This document shows, one piece after another, positions 50,249-62,328 of a DNA stretch of 64,000 nt. Under the pieces are notes generated by a model. The model saw nothing but the letters and a program-made list of their open reading frames with translations. It did no database searches and was not told the origin of the DNA. Position 1 is the first letter of the stretch. Every line of letters starts with the position of its first letter. Both the position numbers and the translations under genes were made by a program. The DNA comes from Mesobacillus maritimus (GTDB lineage: Bacteria; Bacillota; Bacilli; Bacillales; Cytobacillaceae), in assembly GCF_019749255.1 (NCBI RefSeq), contig NZ_JACWFH010000016.1:16466-80465 (forward strand). Direction: 5' to 3'.

Positions 50249-51787
50249 TTAATGTTTAAAATGCCTTACTCCGGTAAACACCATTGCAATCCCATATTCA
50301 TCCGCCTTTTTAATCGAGTCTTCATCGCGGATGGACCCGCCTGGTTGAATAATCGCAGTAATGCCTGCTTTTGCTGCGGCTTCAACCGTATCGTCCATTG
50401 GGAAGAATGCATCTGAAGCCAAAGCGGCTCCTTCTGCTTTTGATCCTGCTTGTTCTAAAGCAATTTTTGCTGCTCCGACGCGATTCATCTGCCCTGCACC
50501 GATTCCTAGTGTTTGATCTTTTCCTGTAACGACAATTGCATTTGATTTCACGTGCTTTACAATACTCCAACCAAGCTTGAGCGCTTCCCATTCTTCTGCA
50601 GTTGGCTCTCGTTTCGTTGGAACTGTCACTGTGGCTTGCTCAAGACCATATTGATCATATTCCTGCGCTAGCAATCCACCTTCAATCGAAGTTAGCTTCA
50701 TTTCCTTCTTTTCACCTTGACCGAAAGGAAGTTGAAGGAGGCGAAGATTCTTTTTCCCTGTTAAAATTTCTTTTGCTTCCGCACTGAAGGACGGAGCAAT
50801 AATAATTTCAAGGAAAATCTCATAAAGTTTTCTCGCCGTCTCAGCATCGACTTCACGATTAAACGCAATAATTCCTCCGAAAATCGAAACAGGATCTGCC
50901 TCAAATGCCTTTAAAAATGCATCATAGACATTGCTTCCTGTTCCCACACCACATGGGTTCATATGTTTCACCGCAACAGCTGCTGGTTCTGAGAATTCCT
51001 TAACAATCTGTAGAGCTGCATCGGCATCGTTAATATTGTTATAAGAAAGCTCTTTCCCGTGAAGTTGTTCCGCGTTTGCGACTGAAAATGCGGAGCCCAG
51101 TGGCTTCCGGTAAAAAGCCGCTTTTTGATGAGGGTTTTCTCCATAGCGTAGACTTTGCTTTAACTCATACGTAACAGTTACCTTCTCAGGGTTTTCTTCC
51201 CCTACAAGGTTTGTCATATATTCAGCAATCATGCTGTCATAGGCAGCAGTATGGCGGAACACTTTTGCTGCAAGTTTACGGCGAGTGGTTGCTTCTGTGG
51301 TGCCATTTTTCTTATATTCGTCAAGAACAACCTGATAATCTTCAGGGTCGACAACGACTGATATGTAATCATGATTTTTTGCGGATGCCCGAAGCATAGC
51401 TGGACCGCCGATATCAATGTTTTCAATTGCATCTTCTACCGACACATCAGGCTTTGCGATTGTCTGCTGAAAAGGATACAAATTTACACAAACCAATTCA
51501 ATTGGAGTAATGCCATGTTCCTCAAGCTGCTGACGATGACTTTCCTCCCCAATTTTCGCTAGCAATCCACCATGGATATTAGGATGAAGTGTTTTCACAC
51601 GTCCCTCAAGAATTTCTGGGAAGTTTGTAACCTCACTAATCCCAATGACTGGGACTCCCCCCTCCGCAAGAGCACTTTTCGTTCCTCCTGTTGAAACAAT
51701 CTCAAAACCTAGGTTAATGAGTTCTCTAGCGAATTCGACAATACCTGTTTTATCCGAGACTGAAATTACTGCACGTTTCTTTGTCAT
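50249..51787 (-). CDS. purH: Bifunctional AICAR transformylase / IMP cyclohydrolase
   Basis: 512 residues. The last two steps to IMP. N-terminal MGS-like cyclohydrolase domain ([33 protein letters not shown]) and transformylase domain from about 200 with the Lys-His catalytic pair in [14 protein letters not shown] at 51787 follows GAAGGAGG and overlaps the purN stop by four bases (ATGA). Confidence 0.97.
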   Translation of the reverse strand: MTKKRAVISVSDKTGIVEFARELINLGFEIVSTGGTKSALAEGGVPVIGISEVTNFPEILEGRVKTLHPNIHGGLLAKIGEESHRQQLEEHGITPIELVCVNLYPFQQTIAKPDVSVEDAIENIDIGGPAMLRASAKNHDYISVVVDPEDYQVVLDEYKKNGTTEATTRRKLAAKVFRHTAAYDSMIAEYMTNLVGEENPEKVTVTYELKQSLRYGENPHQKAAFYRKPLGSAFSVANAEQLHGKELSYNNINDADAALQIVKEFSEPAAVAVKHMNPCGVGTGSNVYDAFLKAFEADPVSIFGGIIAFNREVDAETARKLYEIFLEIIIAPSFSAEAKEILTGKKNLRLLQLPFGQGEKKEMKLTSIEGGLLAQEYDQYGLEQATVTVPTKREPTAEEWEALKLGWSIVKHVKSNAIVVTGKDQTLGIGAGQMNRVGAAKIALEQAGSKAEGAALASDAFFPMDDTVEAAAKAGITAIIQPGGSIRDEDSIKKADEYGIAMVFTGVRHFKH

Positions 51788-52371
51788 ATTGAAGTTGCCT
51801 CCTTCTTCCCATCCAAAAGCATCTTTACGACTCTTGGATATAACTGATGTTCTACCTTTTGAATCTTTGCTTGCAAGGAATCACTCGTTTCATCTGGAAT
51901 CATCTCCACTACTTCTTGAGCAATGATTTCACCCGTATCCATTCCAGCGTCCACATAATGCACCGTGACTCCTGTTTGTTCTACTCCTGCCTCCAAGGCC
52001 TGCCCTACGGCATCCTTACCAGGAAACGCAGGCAGCAAGGATGGATGGATATTGACGATTCTGCCTTCATAAGCTTGTAACAGTGTTTGCCCAATCAAGC
52101 GCATATATCCTGCTAGAATGATCCACTCAATCTTCTTCTCTTTAAGGAGTGCTAGAATTTGAGATTCATATTCTTCCTTATCCAGAAATTCCTTTGGTTG
52201 AAAAACAAAGAAAGGGACTGCTGCGTTCTTGGCTCGGTCAATCACAAAAGCTCCGGGACGATCACAAACAAGCAAACTTACCTCCGCTTGGAGATTCCCG
52301 TTATGCACGGCATCAAGTAGCGCTTGAAAATTACTTCCGTTTCCTGAAGCGAAGACGACTATTTTTTTCAT
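51784..52371 (-). CDS. purN: Phosphoribosylglycinamide formyltransferase
   Basis: 195 residues, folate-dependent GAR transformylase. [16 protein letters not shown] at the N terminus, catalytic Asn-His region [14 protein letters not shown], and catalytic Asp in [22 protein letters not shown] at 52371 follows GGAG and overlaps the purM stop (ATGA); the longer upstream frame lies inside purM. Confidence 0.97.
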   Translation of the reverse strand: MKKIVVFASGNGSNFQALLDAVHNGNLQAEVSLLVCDRPGAFVIDRAKNAAVPFFVFQPKEFLDKEEYESQILALLKEKKIEWIILAGYMRLIGQTLLQAYEGRIVNIHPSLLPAFPGKDAVGQALEAGVEQTGVTVHYVDAGMDTGEIIAQEVVEMIPDETSDSLQAKIQKVEHQLYPRVVKMLLDGKKEATSI

Positions 52372-53411
52372 ACTGCTTCTCCATTTAAACGCACCTTGAC
52401 TCCGGCCTCTTCCGTAACAGAGCCAATTACAAAAGCCTTTTCTCCACATGCTTGGAAATGTGAAACAACATCCTCTGCTTCTTCTGCAGATACAGCGATC
52501 ACCATGCCAATTCCCATGTTAAAGATATTATACATTTCCTGTCTTTCAAGTTTACCAAGTGTTTCTAAAAGTGTGAATACTGTATGTTTTTCCCAACTGC
52601 CTTCTTCAATCATAGCACCCAAGCCCGCAGGAAGCATTCTTGGAATATTTTCAATAAAACCGCCGCCTGTAATATGAGCCATTCCATTAATTGTGAACTT
52701 TTTTAAAGCAGACAGAATTGGTTTAACATAGATTCTCGTCGGCTTTAATAATTCTTCACCTAGTGTACAACCTAACTCGCTCACAAATCGATCAAGCTTC
52801 CACCCTGCTTCTTCAAGAAATACTTTTCGAACAAGGGAGTAGCCATTGCTATGGATTCCACTTGAAGCAAGACCAATTAGAACATTCCCTGCCTCAATTC
52901 CTTCACCCGTAACAATTGCAGATTTTTCACATGCTCCAACTGCAAAACCAGCTAAATCGTATTCCGTCTCCTCGTACATTCCCGGCATTTCGGCCGTTTC
53001 GCCACCGACTAGTGCACAGCCAGCTTGTTCACAACCGTCTGCAATCCCTTTAACGATTGCCTCAATTCGTTCCGGTTCTGCTTTTCCACAAGCGATATAA
53101 TCAAGAAAATACAAGGGCTCTGCACCTTGGACAACAATATCATTCACACACATTGCCACAGCGTCAATGCCAATCGTATTATGTTGGTCCATCATTATGC
53201 TAAGCAAGAGTTTGGTTCCGACCCCATCTGTCCCTGAAATGAGCACCGGTTCTTTTAAGCCTAGTGATGATAAATCAAACATCCCACCAAAACCACCTAA
53301 ACCACCAAGTACTCCTGGCCTAACTGTACGCTGAACATGTTTTTTCATTCGTTCAACAGACTTGTATCCAGCTTCAATATCTACTCCGGCCTGCTTATAA
53401 GCGTTTGCCAT
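52368..53411 (-). CDS. purM: Phosphoribosylformylglycinamidine cyclo-ligase (AIR synthetase)
   Basis: 347 residues. [26 protein letters not shown] start, [27 protein letters not shown] and [15 protein letters not shown] are the ATP and substrate motifs of this PurL-related fold. Stop overlaps purN start; purF ends 45 bp upstream. Confidence 0.97.
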   Translation of the reverse strand: MANAYKQAGVDIEAGYKSVERMKKHVQRTVRPGVLGGLGGFGGMFDLSSLGLKEPVLISGTDGVGTKLLLSIMMDQHNTIGIDAVAMCVNDIVVQGAEPLYFLDYIACGKAEPERIEAIVKGIADGCEQAGCALVGGETAEMPGMYEETEYDLAGFAVGACEKSAIVTGEGIEAGNVLIGLASSGIHSNGYSLVRKVFLEEAGWKLDRFVSELGCTLGEELLKPTRIYVKPILSALKKFTINGMAHITGGGFIENIPRMLPAGLGAMIEEGSWEKHTVFTLLETLGKLERQEMYNIFNMGIGMVIAVSAEEAEDVVSHFQACGEKAFVIGSVTEEAGVKVRLNGEAV

Positions 53412-53456
53412 ATTCTTCCCTCCGTATTGTTTATCCGCTTTATTCTTTTCTTTGTT

Positions 53457-54872
53457 TTAGCATTTTAATGCTGTGACACCTTGTTCTTGCGGATAAATTT
53501 CAGTAGGATACTTTCCGGTAAAACAAGCAAGACAATGCCCTTTTGTTTCTCCTTCACCGTTTCTATTGATAGCGTTAATTAACCCATCTACACTTAAAAA
53601 AGTTAGAGAATCCGCGCCGATGATTTCTCTGATTTCTTCTGCTGTTTTATCTGAGGCAATCAATTCTTCCCGTGAAGACGTATCAATTCCGTAGAAGCAT
53701 GGATTTTTAATCGCCGGTGAACTAATGACAACATGCACTTCTGTAGCACCTGCTTCTTTTAGCATTGCAACAATTCGGCGACTGGTTGTTCCGCGAACAA
53801 TCGAGTCATCTACCATAACTACACGTTTTCCCTCTACAACCCCTCGAACTGGAGACAGCTTCATCTTCACGCCTTGTTCTCTTAGTGACTGCGAAGGCTG
53901 AATAAACGTCCTACCAACATAACGGTTTTTAATTAACCCCATTTCATAAGGAATTCCCGCCTCTTCCGCATAACCAATTGCTGCAGAAATGCTAGAATCT
54001 GGAACGCCTGTAACAACATCCGCTTCAATTGGAGCTTCAAGTGCCAATTGCTTGCCAAGGTTTTTACGTGCGGTATGAACATTGATGCCATTCACATTGC
54101 TGTCCGGTCTGGAGAAGTAGACATATTCCATGGCACAGAGAGTTAAATTGCTACTGATAGAAAACATTTCTGATTGAATGCCTTCATCGTTAATCACCAA
54201 AAGCTCTCCCGGTAACACATCACGGATAAACTCAGCTCCGACGATATCAAACGCACAGGTTTCCGAAGCCACGACATAGGAATCTCCTAGCATGCCTAGT
54301 GATAATGGTCTTAACCCATTCGGGTCAAGAGCCACCATCATCTCGGTTTCGGTCATGATTAAAAATGCATAAGCCCCCTTCAGCATCGTTAGAGCGTTTT
54401 TTACCTGATCTTTCAGCTGAGGGAATCCACTTCGTTTAATTAAATGAGCTAAAACTTCTGTATCTGAACTTGTTTGAAAAATGCTTCCTTGTGCTTCAAG
54501 CTGATGTTTTAATGCTGTTGCATTTACAAGGTTCCCGTTATGGGCAAGCGCGAGACTGCTGCTTTGAGAACGAAACAACAATGGTTGCACGTTTTCGTAA
54601 CCACCGCCGCCCGCCGTTGCATAACGAACATGCCCGATTGCACTTGTGCCTGGTAATTGTTCAATCACCTTTGAGTTAAACACCTCTGTGACAAGACCTT
54701 CACCTTTGGCTACATTCAGTTTTCCTCCATCAGTGACGACAATCCCTGTTCCTTCTTGCCCTCGGTGTTGTAAACTGTGCAGTCCATAATAGGTAATCTG
54801 TGCTGCATTTTCATGCCCCCAAATTCCAAACAATCCGCACTCTTCGTTTAACCCTTTTAGCTCAGCAAGCAT
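53457..54872 (-). CDS. purF: Amidophosphoribosyltransferase
   Basis: 471 residues. First committed step, PRPP to phosphoribosylamine. An 11-residue propeptide ([11 protein letters not shown]) is cleaved to expose the nucleophile Cys12. Iron-sulphur ligands expected from the B. subtilis enzyme are present: LCAMEY, NPCFYG and [11 protein letters not shown]. The PRPP loop is [15 protein letters not shown]. The B. subtilis enzyme is oxygen-labile and inhibited by AMP and GMP. It overlaps purL by 16 bases. Confidence 0.97.
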   Translation of the reverse strand: MLAELKGLNEECGLFGIWGHENAAQITYYGLHSLQHRGQEGTGIVVTDGGKLNVAKGEGLVTEVFNSKVIEQLPGTSAIGHVRYATAGGGGYENVQPLLFRSQSSSLALAHNGNLVNATALKHQLEAQGSIFQTSSDTEVLAHLIKRSGFPQLKDQVKNALTMLKGAYAFLIMTETEMMVALDPNGLRPLSLGMLGDSYVVASETCAFDIVGAEFIRDVLPGELLVINDEGIQSEMFSISSNLTLCAMEYVYFSRPDSNVNGINVHTARKNLGKQLALEAPIEADVVTGVPDSSISAAIGYAEEAGIPYEMGLIKNRYVGRTFIQPSQSLREQGVKMKLSPVRGVVEGKRVVMVDDSIVRGTTSRRIVAMLKEAGATEVHVVISSPAIKNPCFYGIDTSSREELIASDKTAEEIREIIGADSLTFLSVDGLINAINRNGEGETKGHCLACFTGKYPTEIYPQEQGVTALKC

Positions 54873-57073
54873 GGAATAGCTCCTTTCCAGGCATCTTTCA
54901 TTTTTTCTACCTCAAGCTTGATTACCTGTTCTCCATCCACCGAAACATTCAATACTGGTTCCTCAATCACTCTTCCAATTTGTACAGCATCTGTTAAACG
55001 TTCAAACTCTTCTTGATGTTCTGCTTTTACGGATAAAATAAATCTTGATTGCGATTCACTGAATAGAGCCGTCACAGCTTCCCCGTCAAGTGATACTTCC
55101 GCTCCTAAACCATTTGCACCAATCACAGATTCTGCTAAGGCGACGCCAATTCCACCTTCCGCAACATCATGGGCAGAAGCAACAATCCCTGTACGAATTG
55201 CGGATAATACTTGATCTTGGTACTTTTTCTCTTTCTCTAAGTCAATCTCAGGTGCTTTTCCGAAGATTTCTCCAGAAAGGAGCTTTTGCAGCTCACTACC
55301 ACCGAACTCTGCTGATGTTTCTCCTAACAGATAGATAATATCTCCAGCCTGTTTAAACTCTTGAGTCGTTGCGTCTTTCATGTTCCGTACCAGCCCAACC
55401 ATACCAATGACCGGTGTTGGGTAAATCGCTGTTCCATTTGTTTCGTTATACAAAGAAACGTTTCCGCTAATAACTGGGGAATTAAACGTCAGACAAGCTT
55501 CGCTCATGCCGTCCGCTGCTTTTTCAAGTTGCCAGAAAATCTCTGGTTTCTCAGGGTTACCAAAATTCAAACAATCGGTAATCGCTAGTGGCTCTGCTCC
55601 AGAACAAACCACGTTTCGGGCCGCTTCTGCTACAGCAATTTTCCCGCCCGTTTCAGGATCTAAATAAATATAACGAGAATTACAATCTGTCGTCATCGCT
55701 AATGCCTTTTCCGTGCCACGAATCCGAACCAATGCCGCATCCGAACCAGGCGCAACAACGGTATTGGTACGAACCATATAATCGTACTGGTCATATACCC
55801 ATTCTTTGCTAGCAATCGTAGGTTGTTTTAATAGATTCATAAGCGTTTCAGAAACATCCTCAACAACAGGGACTTCACTCTCCATTGCTTGAAACTCTTG
55901 ATAATAAGTTGGTACCTTTGAAGGTTTATAGTAAACTGGTGCATCTTCTGCAAGTGCATCCGCTGGCACCTCTGCCACGACTTCCCCGTTATGAGTTAAG
56001 CGCAGCATTTTATCATCGGTCACATGGCCAACAGCAACCGCTTCAAGACCGTACTTTTCAAACAAACTAGCAATCTCGTGTTCTCTGCCTTTTTGAACCA
56101 CCAATAACATCCGTTCTTGTGATTCAGAAAGCATCATTTCATAAGGATTCATTCCTGTTTCACGTTGGGGAACAAGGTCGAGGTTCATTTCAATTCCTGA
56201 ACCAGCTTTACTTGCCATTTCAGCAGATGAACTTGTTAGCCCCGCTGCCCCCATATCCTGAATTCCTACAAGAGCATCAGACTGAACCACTTCAAGACAT
56301 GCCTCAAGTAAAAGCTTTTCCATAAAAGGGTCCCCTACTTGAACTGCAGGACGTTTCTCTTCTGACTGTTCGTTCAGTTCCTCAGAAGCAAAAGTAGCTC
56401 CATGAATTCCGTCACGTCCTGTTTTGGCTCCAACATACATCACGGTATTGCCAACACCATGCGCCTGCCCTGTTTTAATGTCCTTATGGTCAATGACCCC
56501 AACACACATGGCATTTACAAGTGGATTGCCTTCATAACAAGGGTCAAATTGAATTTCCCCACCAACCGTAGGAATTCCGATGCAGTTCCCATAACCAGCG
56601 ATCCCAGCAACGACTTCTTCAAACAGGTATTTTCCTCGCGCGGATTGCAGCTCACCAAATCGTAAGGAATTCAACAATGCAATCGGTCTAGCTCCCATTG
56701 AAAAGACGTCACGAATAATCCCGCCAACACCTGTTGCCGCTCCTTGGTATGGTTCAATGGCAGAAGGGTGATTATGGCTTTCAATTTTAAAAACAACCGC
56801 TTGGTTATCGCCGATGTCAACAATTCCTGCTCCTTCTCCAGGTCCTTGTAAAACATGATCTCCGGAGACTGGGAATTTCTTCAGTACTGGCTTTGAGTTC
56901 TTATAACTACAATGTTCAGACCACATAACCGAGAACAGACCAGTTTCAGTGTAATTTGGCAGGCGTCCAAGAATCTCTTCGATGCGCTTGAACTCTTCGT
57001 CAGAAATGCCCATCTCTTGATAAATTTTATCCTGTTTAATTTTCTCTGGACTTGGCTCAAGCTTTAACTGCAT
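54857..57073 (-). CDS. purL: Phosphoribosylformylglycinamidine synthase subunit PurL
   Basis: 738 residues, the small type that needs PurS and PurQ. Motifs: [54 protein letters not shown] and the C-terminal [17 protein letters not shown]. Overlaps purQ by 17 bases and purF by 16, which implies translational coupling. Confidence 0.97.
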   Translation of the reverse strand: MQLKLEPSPEKIKQDKIYQEMGISDEEFKRIEEILGRLPNYTETGLFSVMWSEHCSYKNSKPVLKKFPVSGDHVLQGPGEGAGIVDIGDNQAVVFKIESHNHPSAIEPYQGAATGVGGIIRDVFSMGARPIALLNSLRFGELQSARGKYLFEEVVAGIAGYGNCIGIPTVGGEIQFDPCYEGNPLVNAMCVGVIDHKDIKTGQAHGVGNTVMYVGAKTGRDGIHGATFASEELNEQSEEKRPAVQVGDPFMEKLLLEACLEVVQSDALVGIQDMGAAGLTSSSAEMASKAGSGIEMNLDLVPQRETGMNPYEMMLSESQERMLLVVQKGREHEIASLFEKYGLEAVAVGHVTDDKMLRLTHNGEVVAEVPADALAEDAPVYYKPSKVPTYYQEFQAMESEVPVVEDVSETLMNLLKQPTIASKEWVYDQYDYMVRTNTVVAPGSDAALVRIRGTEKALAMTTDCNSRYIYLDPETGGKIAVAEAARNVVCSGAEPLAITDCLNFGNPEKPEIFWQLEKAADGMSEACLTFNSPVISGNVSLYNETNGTAIYPTPVIGMVGLVRNMKDATTQEFKQAGDIIYLLGETSAEFGGSELQKLLSGEIFGKAPEIDLEKEKKYQDQVLSAIRTGIVASAHDVAEGGIGVALAESVIGANGLGAEVSLDGEAVTALFSESQSRFILSVKAEHQEEFERLTDAVQIGRVIEEPVLNVSVDGEQVIKLEVEKMKDAWKGAIPCLLS

Positions 57074-57743
57074 AGGTTTCCCTCCATTGTTTGACGATTG
57101 ACTTGAAAAGCTTTAATCCATCTGCGCCACCGAGTAGTGAGTCAACTGCACGTTCAGGATGTGGCATCATCCCAAGGACATTTCCGTCTTTATTGATAAT
57201 CCCTGCGATATCTTCGATGCTCCCATTTGGGTTTGTTCCTTCGTAAGTGAAAACAATTTGGTTATTTTCCTTTAAAGAAGCAAGCGTTGCTGCATCACAA
57301 TAATAATTGCCTTCTCCATGGGCAATCGGAACCTGAATCACTTCGTCTTGGTTATAAAGAGAAGTAAACATTGTTTCGTTATTTTTAACTGCGAGGTTCA
57401 CCGGGCGACAAATAAATTTAAGGCTTTCGTTACGACGCATGGCTCCTGGTAAAAGTCCTGCCTCTAGTAACACCTGGAATCCGTTACACACACCTAAGAT
57501 TGGCTTTCCCGCTTGTGCTGCTTTGACAACCTCGTTCATAATTGGACTAAAACGAGCAATCGCGCCTGTACGTAAATAATCTCCAAAAGAAAAACCGCCC
57601 GGAAGAAGAACTGCATCAAATCCCTCTAGACTTGTGGCATCGTGCCAAACGTATTCTGCTTCTTCGCCTAGCTCATCCTTCGCCGCATGATACATATCTA
57701 CATCGCAATTGGAACCAGGAAAGACAATGACCGCGAACTTCAC
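57057..57743 (-). CDS. purQ: Phosphoribosylformylglycinamidine synthase glutaminase subunit PurQ
   Basis: 228 residues, class I glutamine amidotransferase that feeds ammonia to Pur[19 protein letters not shown] start, oxyanion [15 protein letters not shown], nucleophile Cys in [20 protein letters not shown], and His/Glu in [10 protein letters not shown]. Confidence 0.97.
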   Translation of the reverse strand: MKFAVIVFPGSNCDVDMYHAAKDELGEEAEYVWHDATSLEGFDAVLLPGGFSFGDYLRTGAIARFSPIMNEVVKAAQAGKPILGVCNGFQVLLEAGLLPGAMRRNESLKFICRPVNLAVKNNETMFTSLYNQDEVIQVPIAHGEGNYYCDAATLASLKENNQIVFTYEGTNPNGSIEDIAGIINKDGNVLGMMPHPERAVDSLLGGADGLKLFKSIVKQWRETYAVKA

Positions 57744-57994
57744 AGGACAACACTCTCCTCAATCTCGTAGCGATAATCCTCAATCACAGGGTTTGAAAGA
57801 AGACGTTCACACATCTCTTTTACCACTTCTTCAACATCACGGTCTGTTTTTTCTATCGTTAATTCCATATACTTTCCAATTCGCACATCTTCTACAGCCT
57901 GATAGCCCATTGTATCCAATGATTTTTTAACAGCAGTCCCTTGCGGATCTAGTACGCTTTCTCTTAATGTCACATACACCTTCACTTTATACAT
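57740..57994 (-). CDS. purS: Phosphoribosylformylglycinamidine synthase subunit PurS
   Basis: 84 residues, the small structural subunit bridging PurL and Pur[31 protein letters not shown] is the family signature. Overlaps purC by eight bases and purQ by four. Confidence 0.96.
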   Translation of the reverse strand: MYKVKVYVTLRESVLDPQGTAVKKSLDTMGYQAVEDVRIGKYMELTIEKTDRDVEEVVKEMCERLLSNPVIEDYRYEIEESVVL

Positions 57995-58706
57995 GTGTTG
58001 GACCTCCCAATCGTCCTAAAATGGTTTTGTAAGCATTCGTCAAGTTGCCTAAATCACGGCGAAAAACATCTTTATCAAGCTTTTCATTCGTATGAATATC
58101 CCAAAGTCGGCATGTGTCCGGTGAAACCTCATCTGCAAGCAGAATCTTTCCGGTCTCATCTTTTCCGAACTCAAGTTTAAAGTCTATTAAACGCACATCA
58201 ATTTCTTTAAAAAAGTCACTTAATACAGAGTTGATTTCTCTTGCCTTTTCTTTTAAAACTAACACTTCTTCTGGAGAAGCAAGGTCGAGCACGTCAATCT
58301 GATCGTCTGTAATTAATGGGTCGCCAAGATCATCATTTTTTAAGCAAAACTCTACTAATGGATACTTTAACTTTTGCCCCTCTTCGATCCCTAATCGTTT
58401 CGAAAAGCTTCCAGCTGCATAGTTTCGGACTATGACTTCAAGAGGAATGATGTTGACGCGCTTTACAAGTTGTTCGATTTCCGATACCTTCTTGATAAAA
58501 TGAGACTGAATCCCTTTTTCCGCTAGCTTTGAAAATAGTAAACTTGTAATCTCGTTATTCAAGCGTCCTTTGCCAACAATCTCTGCCTTTTTCTCGCCGT
58601 TATAAGCTGTTGCTGAATTTTTGTATTCAATCCAAACGATGTTTTCATCATCCGTCAAATAAACCCGTTTCGCTTTTCCCTCATATAACAGATCTTTTTT
58701 CCCCAC
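57987..58706 (-). CDS. purC: SAICAR synthetase
   Basis: 239 residues. Adds aspartate to CAIR. LLYEGKAKRVYLTDDENIVWIEYKNSATAYNG, EVIVRNYAAGSFSKRLG and DEVSPDTCRLWD are the ATP and substrate motifs. ATG at 58706. Confidence 0.97.
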   Translation of the reverse strand: MGKKDLLYEGKAKRVYLTDDENIVWIEYKNSATAYNGEKKAEIVGKGRLNNEITSLLFSKLAEKGIQSHFIKKVSEIEQLVKRVNIIPLEVIVRNYAAGSFSKRLGIEEGQKLKYPLVEFCLKNDDLGDPLITDDQIDVLDLASPEEVLVLKEKAREINSVLSDFFKEIDVRLIDFKLEFGKDETGKILLADEVSPDTCRLWDIHTNEKLDKDVFRRDLGNLTNAYKTILGRLGGPTHV

Positions 58707-58761
58707 TATTACCGCTCCCTTAACGAGAATATTAGAAGTATTCAGTCATGCTATCTTGTGG

Positions 58762-58783
58762 AAAGGCAAGGAATCTTGCCTTT
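58762..58783 (-). terminator. Hairpin between purB and purC
   Basis: AAAGGCAAG and CTTGCCTTT form a 9-bp stem with a four-base loop within 10 bp of the purB stop. The T tract after it on the minus strand is only three bases, so it is more likely a partial attenuator or processing site than a full stop. Confidence 0.5.
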
Positions 58784-58790
58784 CTCGTTT

Positions 58791-60083
58791 TTATAGTCCA
58801 AGTCGTTCAAAAATGGTATCCACATGCTTCAGATGATAGTTATAATCAAAGCAGTCATCAATTTCTTCTTTATTTAGCAGGGCGGTGATTTTCTCATCAC
58901 TTTCTACTAAACCTCGGAAAGCAACTTGCTTCTCCCAGGCCTCCATGGCTCTTGGCTGGACGGTATCGTAAGCTTCCTCACGTGCCATTCCTTTATCAAT
59001 CAGCGCAAGCAGTACGCGTTGAGAGTAAATAAGTCCTAACGTACGGTCCATATTCCGTTTCATGTTTTCTGGATAAACGGTTAAGTTTTTAATGATGTTC
59101 CCAAAACGATTCAACATGTAGTTTAAGGCAATCGTCGCATCCGGTAAGATAATCCTTTCTGCGGAGGAATGAGAAATATCACGTTCATGCCAAAGTGGAA
59201 CATTTTCGTAGGCAGTTAACATATGACCGCGAATGACCCTAGCCAAGCCTGTCATATTTTCAGAACCGATTGGATTACGCTTATGTGGCATGGCTGAAGA
59301 ACCTTTTTGCCCCTTCGCAAAGAATTCTTCAACTTCACGTGTCTCGCTCTTTTGAAGTCCACGAACTTCCACAGCAAACTTTTCAATTGAGGTTGCAATT
59401 AACGCAATCGTTGACATGTAATGGGCATGTCGGTCACGCTGTAAGGTCTGTGTCGAAATCGGTGCAGCCTTTAGGCCAAGCTTTTCGCACACATATTGCT
59501 CTACAAATGGATTGATATTTGCATAAGTCCCTACAGCACCAGAAATTTTCCCGAATTCTACGCCATCCGCAGCTTGCTTAAAACGTTCGAGGTTCCGCTT
59601 CATTTCTTCATACCAAAGAGCAAGCTTTAACCCAAAAGTAGTTGGCTCGGCGTGAACGCCATGAGTACGCCCCATCATCACCGTATATTTATGGTCTTGC
59701 GCTTTTTGTTTAAGGATTTCAACAAAATTCTCAATGTCTGTTAGTAAGATTGCATTGGCTTGCTTTAACAAGTAAGACAATGCAGTATCTACGACATCAG
59801 TAGACGTCAAGCCATAGTGAACCCACTTACGCTCATCGCCAAGGGTTTCAGAAACGGCTCTGGTAAAGGCTACAACATCATGTCTTGTTTCTGCTTCTAT
59901 TTCATGTATGCGATTCACATCAAAGCTAGCATTTTCTCTTATTTTCTCTACATCTGCTTTCGGAATATCTCCAAGTTCAGACCATGCCTCACACGCAAGA
60001 ATTTCAACCTCTAGCCACGCTTTAAATCGATTCTCTTCTGTCCAAATTGCTCCCATTTCAGGTCTTGTATAACGATCAATCAT
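58791..60083 (-). CDS. purB: Adenylosuccinate lyase
   Basis: 430 residues. Cleaves SAICAR and adenylosuccinate, so it serves both the pathway to IMP and AMP formation. Catalytic His in [15 protein letters not shown], and the fumarase-superfamily signature [20 protein letters not shown] at 60083 follows GGGGGAC. Confidence 0.97.
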   Translation of the reverse strand: MIDRYTRPEMGAIWTEENRFKAWLEVEILACEAWSELGDIPKADVEKIRENASFDVNRIHEIEAETRHDVVAFTRAVSETLGDERKWVHYGLTSTDVVDTALSYLLKQANAILLTDIENFVEILKQKAQDHKYTVMMGRTHGVHAEPTTFGLKLALWYEEMKRNLERFKQAADGVEFGKISGAVGTYANINPFVEQYVCEKLGLKAAPISTQTLQRDRHAHYMSTIALIATSIEKFAVEVRGLQKSETREVEEFFAKGQKGSSAMPHKRNPIGSENMTGLARVIRGHMLTAYENVPLWHERDISHSSAERIILPDATIALNYMLNRFGNIIKNLTVYPENMKRNMDRTLGLIYSQRVLLALIDKGMAREEAYDTVQPRAMEAWEKQVAFRGLVESDEKITALLNKEEIDDCFDYNYHLKHVDTIFERLGL

Positions 60084-60129
60084 GGATATTTGTCCCCCGT
60101 TCTTTTTTACTCCTTAGTATTGTATCCAA

Positions 60130-61290
60130 TTAAGAAGGATTCCCGCTCTCTATCTGTACTAGATGCCAAATCCCGCTCTCTTCTGCTTCTTGAAGGCCAA
60201 GTTCTACGGTTTCTCTTAAGAGAGTCACATGCCCCATTTTTCGGTGCAGCTTAGCTTCTTTTTTACTGTACAAGTGGATTTTCCAATCTTTCAGCTCTGG
60301 TATTTTCTCTAAAAGACGATCCTGATGTTGCCCTAAAATATTGACCATTACGACTGGTTTTAATAGATCAGTTCGTGCCAGTGGCCAATTGGCAATCGCT
60401 CGAATATGCTGCTCAAATTGTGATGTTTCACAGGCCTCAATTGTGAAATGCCCTGAATTATGCGGACGTGGAGCCAGTTCATTTATATATATTTTTTCAT
60501 CATTTGTCACAAACATTTCTACCGCCAAAGTTCCAACTAAATGAAAAGCATTCGCTAGCTTTTTAGCTTCTAGAATTGCTCTTTCTTCTACTTCTTTACT
60601 AATTCTAGCCGGAACGATGGTTTGATGGAGAATATTGTTCCGATGGAGATTTTCTGCAACAGGGAAAACCGCCACTTCTCCTTGAGGATTTCTTGTAATA
60701 ATAACTGAAATTTCTCTTTCAAATTCAATCCATTTCTCTAACACACATCTTCCCTGCTCAACCAATGCTTCGGCATTTAACAAATCATCGGGGTGTCGGA
60801 TGACCACTTGCCCTTTTCCGTCATAACCACCACGAGCCGTTTTTAGTACAGCAGGTAAACCGGTATCATGGATACCTAGGTGGAGATGGTCAATATTTTC
60901 AATTGCCACATATGGTGCAACCTTCACGCCGGCAGATTGAATGGCCTTTTTTTCAAGAATACGGTCTTGGGTCATTTTCAAACAATCGGTACCTTGTGGA
61001 ACATAAGCATGTTTCGCTAGCCAATCAAGGTTTTCTGCATGAATATTTTCAAATTCATACGTAACGACATCACTTTTTTTGGCAAGCTGCTCGATTGCGT
61101 GGGAATCGTCATACGCCCCAACTATTTGCTCATCTGCCACTTGACCGCATGGGCAATCGGGGACAGGGTCCAACACAACAATTCGAAAGCCCATCGCTTT
61201 TGAGGCTAGTGCCATCATTTTTCCAAGTTGACCTCCACCAATAATTCCAATTGTTTGCCCCGGTAAAATGATGTTATTCAAGTTCTTCAC
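60130..61290 (-). CDS. purK: N5-carboxyaminoimidazole ribonucleotide synthase
   Basis: 386 residues, ATP-grasp enzyme carboxylating AIR with bicarbonate. [25 protein letters not shown]-terminal fold, [18 protein letters not shown] loop, and [17 protein letters not shown]. The GTG at 61290 overlaps purE by 17 bases. Confidence 0.96.
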   Translation of the reverse strand: MKNLNNIILPGQTIGIIGGGQLGKMMALASKAMGFRIVVLDPVPDCPCGQVADEQIVGAYDDSHAIEQLAKKSDVVTYEFENIHAENLDWLAKHAYVPQGTDCLKMTQDRILEKKAIQSAGVKVAPYVAIENIDHLHLGIHDTGLPAVLKTARGGYDGKGQVVIRHPDDLLNAEALVEQGRCVLEKWIEFEREISVIITRNPQGEVAVFPVAENLHRNNILHQTIVPARISKEVEERAILEAKKLANAFHLVGTLAVEMFVTNDEKIYINELAPRPHNSGHFTIEACETSQFEQHIRAIANWPLARTDLLKPVVMVNILGQHQDRLLEKIPELKDWKIHLYSKKEAKLHRKMGHVTLLRETVELGLQEAEESGIWHLVQIESGNPS

Positions 61291-61762
61291 TACTTTCCAT
61301 GACAGCTTTTTTCGTTTCTTCTCTTAAAGTTTCAAGTTTTTCGGAGATGTTCTCGTCAAAAGCTGCTAAGATTTGTGCCGCCAAAAGGCCAGCGTTTTTT
61401 GCACCTGCAGTTCCAATCGCCACTGTTGCAACTGGAACCCCTCCTGGCATCTGCACGATCGATAATAAAGAATCCAACCCATTTAATGCCTTTGATTGAA
61501 CGGGAACACCAATAACCGGCAAGGTTGTCTTCGCTGCCACCATCCCTGGTAGATGAGCTGCCCCACCTGCACCAGCAATAATCACCTTTAAGCCATCTTC
61601 ACGTGCGTTTTCAGCAAAGTTAAACATCAAATCAGGTGTCCGATGTGCCGATACAACTTTTTTTATATAAGGAATTTCTAGCTGATCAAGAACTTCACAA
61701 GAATGCCTCATTGTTTCCCAGTCCGATTTACTCCCCATAATTACACCAACCGACGGTCTCAT
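61274..61762 (-). CDS. purE: N5-CAIR mutase, catalytic subunit PurE
   Basis: 162 residues. Rearranges N5-CAIR to [17 protein letters not shown] substrate loop and [11 protein letters not shown] with the catalytic His. ATG at 61762 follows AGGGGATG. First gene of the operon, directly behind the riboswitch-controlled terminator. Confidence 0.97.
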   Translation of the reverse strand: MRPSVGVIMGSKSDWETMRHSCEVLDQLEIPYIKKVVSAHRTPDLMFNFAENAREDGLKVIIAGAGGAAHLPGMVAAKTTLPVIGVPVQSKALNGLDSLLSIVQMPGGVPVATVAIGTAGAKNAGLLAAQILAAFDENISEKLETLREETKKAVMESSEELE

Positions 61763-61792
61763 GGTTTCATCCCCTGTTCTTTTCTTTATGTA

Positions 61793-61855
61793 AAATAAAA
61801 ACCCAGACAGATCTCTTTCTCTTTAGTATGAAGAGAAAGTAGTCTGTCCGGGTTC
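61793..61855 (-). terminator. Riboswitch-controlled terminator of the pur operon
   Basis: On the minus strand AACCCGGACAGA pairs with TCTGTCTGGGTT, with an inner TTTCTCTT/AAAGAGAAA stem, followed by TTTATTTTA. It sits between the aptamer and purE, so it is the expression platform. Confidence 0.92.
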
Positions 61856-61918
61856 AGAATGACAAAGAAACCATACCTATTATTAGTACGTTTCTTTTCC
61901 CATTTCCGTAAAGAAGCT

Positions 61919-61996
61919 ACTTCCCCTCATAGTCCAATGATTTACGGTCATTAGGTAGAAACTCATGGGCCATATCCCCATTATTATACGAAGGAA
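61919..61996 (-). promoter_or_regulatory. Purine riboswitch, guanine class
   Basis: The minus strand shows the aptamer core GGATATGGCCCATGAG, TTTCTACC, GACCGTAAATC and GGACTATGAGG. The specificity position (the C of GACTATG, 61932) is C, which pairs with guanine; adenine switches have T there. P1, P2 and P3 can all form. Binding of guanine or hypoxanthine favours the terminator at 61793-61855. Confidence 0.95.
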
Positions 61997-62026
61997 AAAT
62001 ATTAATTTTTATTTAATGACAACTAC

Positions 62027-62056
62027 ATATTAACAACAAGGTTCCCCTTTTGTCAA
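62027..62056 (-). promoter_or_regulatory. Sigma-A promoter of the pur operon
   Basis: TTGACA (62056-62051), an 18-base spacer and TAATAT (62032-62027) on the minus strand, about 30 bp before the aptamer. Confidence 0.8.
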
Positions 62057-62106
62057 TCAATAATCGAACGATACCTATATGTTTAATGATAATGTTCGTG
62101 TTTTAG
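62057..62106. promoter_or_regulatory. PurR box pair
   Basis: CGAAC (62065-62069) and GTTCG (62094-62098) face each other with A/T-rich flanks. The 24 bases between them correspond to the 16-18-base separation of the two 13-base PurBoxes known from B. subtilis. They lie just upstream of the -35 hexamer. Confidence 0.75.
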
Positions 62107-62121
62107 TTCTTTTCTCCTTAT

Positions 62122-62328
62122 TTAGGAGTCGATTGGTTTCGCTTCGAAAACAATTTGTCTCCCCGCCGGCTCATAGTCGACTTCACCATTTTTCATTACT
62201 TCCTTAAATATCGGCTTCTCCAACCTTCGTGTTGGGGTATAACCATCTTTGCTCATCCTGTCTAAACACTCGCTTAACGTTTCATTTTCATTCACTTCGT
62301 ATAACTTCTTTTTATTGGTTTTTTTCAT
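62122..62328 (-). CDS. yebG: NETI-motif protein YebG
   Basis: 68 residues. [34 protein letters not shown] carries the NETI-type motif (NETL here), followed by [14 protein letters not shown]. Function unknown. Overlaps the yebE 3' end by 17 bases, so the two are translated together. Precedes purE as in B. subtilis. Confidence 0.9.
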   Translation of the reverse strand: MKKTNKKKLYEVNENETLSECLDRMSKDGYTPTRRLEKPIFKEVMKNGEVDYEPAGRQIVFEAKPIDS

